A stretch of 7,853 nt of DNA from Leptotrichia sp. oral taxon 215. GTDB taxonomy: Bacteria; Fusobacteriota; Fusobacteriia; Fusobacteriales; Leptotrichiaceae. Of this stretch, positions 6,246-7,853 are shown piece after piece. The translations under genes and the position numbers were made by a program. The notes beneath the pieces were generated by a model. The model was not told the DNA's origin. It saw only the letters and a list, made by a program, of their open reading frames with translations, and did not search any database. Each line of letters opens with the position of its first letter. Within the stretch, counting starts at the first letter, position 1. Location of the stretch: NCBI GenBank assembly GCA_905371725.1, contig CAJPML010000039.1, positions 1 through 7,853 on the forward strand, given 5' to 3'.

Positions 6246-7616
6246 CTATATTTCAAAAAATACTTTATAAGCCCTGTATGTTTCATACAAGTCAGCCTTG
6301 GAGGATATTTCAAACAGCGAATGCATTGATAAAAGCGCCGGTCCTGCATCTATTGTTCTTATTCCATAATAGGCAAGAAATTTTGCAACAGTTCCTCCTC
6401 CACCTTCATCAACTTTTCCAAATCCTCCAAATTGATATTTTATATCGTTCTTATTAAATATCTGTCTTATTTCATGAATAAATTCAGCATCTGCATCGTT
6501 TGCAGCTACCTTTCCCCTGCTTCCTGTATATTTTGCAAATGCCAATCCGTAGGAAAGTCTCGCAACATTTTCAGGGTCATGAACACTTTTAAATACAGGA
6601 TTCATTGCCGCTGTGACATCTGATGATAAAGCCTTTGAATTCCATAGAGTTTCCCTCAGAATCTGATCATTATAGTTTTCTTCTGTCATGGAAAGCAGTT
6701 TTCCTACAATCAGTTCAGGCAGTGTTGTCTTTAAGCTTGTGGAACCTTCACTTCCTATTTCTTCCTTGTCTGTCAGATATACCATTACAGTCTTTTCAGG
6801 ATTTTTCACTTCATAAAGGGCTCTTAACGAAGTATATGCGCATATTCTGTCATCCTGCCCATATCCTCCTATCATACTCTGATCAATTCCCACATCCCTC
6901 AGCTTTCCTGCAGGAACTACTTCAAGCTCTGCAGTAATAAAGTCATCTTCTTCTATTCCATATTCTTCCTTAAGTTTATTAAGCACAAGCTGCTTTGTCT
7001 GTTTTTTGACATTTTCATCGTTCACCGGCATATTTCCAAATAAAAGCTTCAGTTCCTCACCTTTGATAACTTCCCTGGTATTTCTCTCATCCTGAACCTT
7101 ATAGGACAGATGTGGAAGTATGTCAGGCACACTGAATACGGGATCTGTATCCTTTTCTCCTATTGAAAGTGTAACTTTTTTTCCATTAGCCAGAAATACC
7201 ACTCCATGTAGAGCTAAAGGCGTTGCTGCCCATTGATACTTCTTTATTCCTCCATAATAATGGGTATTTAAAAGAGCAAACTCCTCTTCTTCCTTTATTG
7301 GATTTGGTTTTAAATCAAGCCTTGGAGAATCAATGTGTGAAACTATCATATTAATTCCACTTTTAATATCTTTACCCACTATTACTGCAATAAGGTTTTT
7401 GTCCCTGTTATTAAAATAAACTTTGTCTCCCTTTTTTAATTCTGTTTTTTCATTTATGTTAACAAATCCATTTTTCTTAAGTTCTTCTTCGGTAATAGTT
7501 ACAAATTCCCTTTCTGTCTTTGCAGAATCAAGGTATGCCTTATATTCTTCCGAAAATTCAAAAATCCTCTTTTTTTCCTCTTCAGTATAACTTTTCCATA
7601 AATTTTCCCTATTCAT
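6246..7616 (-). CDS. apeA: M18-family zinc aminopeptidase (ApeA type)
   Basis: A 456-residue cytoplasmic metalloaminopeptidase that removes N-terminal residues from peptides using a two-metal centre. Length is typical of M18. The metal and catalytic residues expected from M18 structures are visible: H94 and D96 in SHIDSP (93-98), D255 in YGQDDR (252-257), the pair E285/E286 in DKEEIGSEGS (283-292), D333 in SSDVTAAMNP (331-340) and H432 in SMHS (430-433). The glycine-rich EGGGGTV (404-410) and the ending E-ISSKADLYETYRAYK agree with the bacterial ApeA branch as I recall it; the symbol rests on this resemblance. There is no signal peptide. The start is fixed by AGGAGG seven bases before the ATG. 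It is probably the first gene of a two-gene unit with the GH13 enzyme, and its role is likely turnover of imported or intracellular peptides. Confidence 0.92.
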   Translation of the reverse strand: MNRENLWKSYTEEEKKRIFEFSEEYKAYLDSAKTEREFVTITEEELKKNGFVNINEKTELKKGDKVYFNNRDKNLIAVIVGKDIKSGINMIVSHIDSPRLDLKPNPIKEEEEFALLNTHYYGGIKKYQWAATPLALHGVVFLANGKKVTLSIGEKDTDPVFSVPDILPHLSYKVQDERNTREVIKGEELKLLFGNMPVNDENVKKQTKQLVLNKLKEEYGIEEDDFITAELEVVPAGKLRDVGIDQSMIGGYGQDDRICAYTSLRALYEVKNPEKTVMVYLTDKEEIGSEGSTSLKTTLPELIVGKLLSMTEENYNDQILRETLWNSKALSSDVTAAMNPVFKSVHDPENVARLSYGLAFAKYTGSRGKVAANDADAEFIHEIRQIFNKNDIKYQFGGFGKVDEGGGGTVAKFLAYYGIRTIDAGPALLSMHSLFEISSKADLYETYRAYKVFFEI

Positions 7617-7678
7617 ATATATGCCTCCTATCCTCTTTTATTTATTTAATTCTATATGCTTTAATTTTCTAGTAGTAA

Positions 7679-7707
7679 ATTGTATCATTTTTAAATGTTT
7701 TAGTCTA
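7679..7707 (-). promoter_or_regulatory. Putative promoter of the aminopeptidase-GH13 unit
   Basis: On the minus strand TAGACT (7702-7707, 4 of 6) is followed by a 17-base spacer and TACAAT (7679-7684, 5 of 6), with an extended TGA just before it. The start would be near 7672, leaving a leader of about 55 bases. A weaker alternative, TTTACT with TATAGA 17 bases later, lies nearer the gene. Confidence 0.45.
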
Positions 7708-7730
7708 TACAATTTTTGTATCATGTACAA
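7707..7730. promoter_or_regulatory. Cluster of TTGTA/TACAA half-sites at the aminopeptidase promoter
   Basis: ATACAA-TTT-TTGTAT (7707-7721) is a perfect inverted repeat with 6-base arms. Its right arm also begins a second one, TTGTA-TCATG-TACAA (7716-7730). The cluster abuts the putative -35, where a regulator could act. The half-site resembles the ATACAAAT arms at the symporter promoter. No regulator is identified, and AT-rich palindromes are common by chance. Confidence 0.35.
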
Positions 7731-7740
7731 ACAGCACATA

Positions 7741-7771
7741 TAAAAAGACGAAAATATAATATTTTCGCCTT
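7741..7771 (-). terminator. Intrinsic terminator for a leftward transcript from the right edge
   Basis: On the minus strand AAGGCGAAAATAT (7771 down to 7759) pairs with ATATTTTCGTCTT (7757 down to 7745), including one G-U wobble, around a single central base (in practice a 3-base loop). It is followed by TTTATATG, giving CTTTTTATAT across the end of the stem. On the plus strand the wobble is an A-C mismatch and the T-run is displaced, so a leftward terminator fits better. It implies a minus-strand gene beyond the window, upstream of the aminopeptidase. Confidence 0.6.
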
Positions 7772-7853
7772 AACTTTTTTCCTTCTAAATAACTTACCTA
7801 ACATAAAATACCAATTAACATTCTCATTTGTTCTTAAATGTATTCTAACATAT

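Noticed and set aside
4987..6457. Several plus-strand open frames opposite the GH13 and aminopeptidase genes
   Set aside because: They overlap strongly supported enzymes with intact motifs, lack ribosome sites, and read as Phe/Ile/Ser-rich antisense translation.
6432..6937. Two plus-strand open frames opposite the aminopeptidase gene
   Set aside because: Antisense shadows; the minus-strand frame carries all M18 metal ligands.
7722..7853. Minus-strand open frame running in from the right edge
   Set aside because: It reads through the terminator hairpin, has no recognisable protein pattern, and other frames stop near 7834 and 7845, so the reading frame of the upstream gene cannot be chosen.

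Overview
The window is strongly AT-rich, with long A/T runs between genes, AT-biased codons and clear Shine-Dalgarno sites (AGGAGG variants). Together with the protein types, this suggests a low-GC fermentative anaerobe, most likely of the Fusobacteria (Leptotrichia-like) or possibly a Firmicute. The assignment is inference from composition and protein character; no rRNA or other marker gene is present.

Layout, left to right. (1) 1-201: a leftward promoter-like site near the left edge and a strong intrinsic terminator for the gene that follows. (2) 202-1575, minus strand: a cation:dicarboxylate symporter-superfamily carrier of the L-cystine (TcyP) type. (3) 1576-1939: a divergent control region with a near-consensus promoter for the carrier, overlapped by a perfect 8-bp-arm palindrome, and one or two promoters for the rightward gene. 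(4) 1940-2401, plus strand: a UPF0756/DUF441 (YeaL-type) membrane protein. (5) 2507-2785, plus strand: a small exported protein with two cysteines that I do not recognise. (6) 2786-3117: a gene-free stretch ending in a large nested hairpin that probably terminates the leftward GH13 unit. (7) 3118-6189, minus strand: a 1023-residue cytoplasmic GH13 alpha-glucan hydrolase with several N-terminal sugar-binding-like domains. (8) 6246-7616, minus strand: an M18 zinc aminopeptidase (ApeA-type), 56 bases upstream of the GH13 gene and probably co-transcribed with it. (9) 7617-7853: the peptidase promoter region with a cluster of TTGTAT/ATACAA half-sites, and a terminator for a leftward transcript entering from the right edge.

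How the genes relate: the aminopeptidase and GH13 enzyme have the look of intracellular catabolic enzymes, trimming imported peptides and maltodextrins or storage glucan. The carrier probably brings in cystine or a related amino acid. They form separate transcription units, each closed by its own hairpin terminator. I see no transposase, phage gene, CRISPR array, toxin-antitoxin pair or defence cassette, and no convincing new multi-gene system. The items most worth checking are the palindromic operator in the divergent region, the nested hairpin at 3019-3101, the altered cation-site residues of the carrier, and the unrecognised small exported protein.
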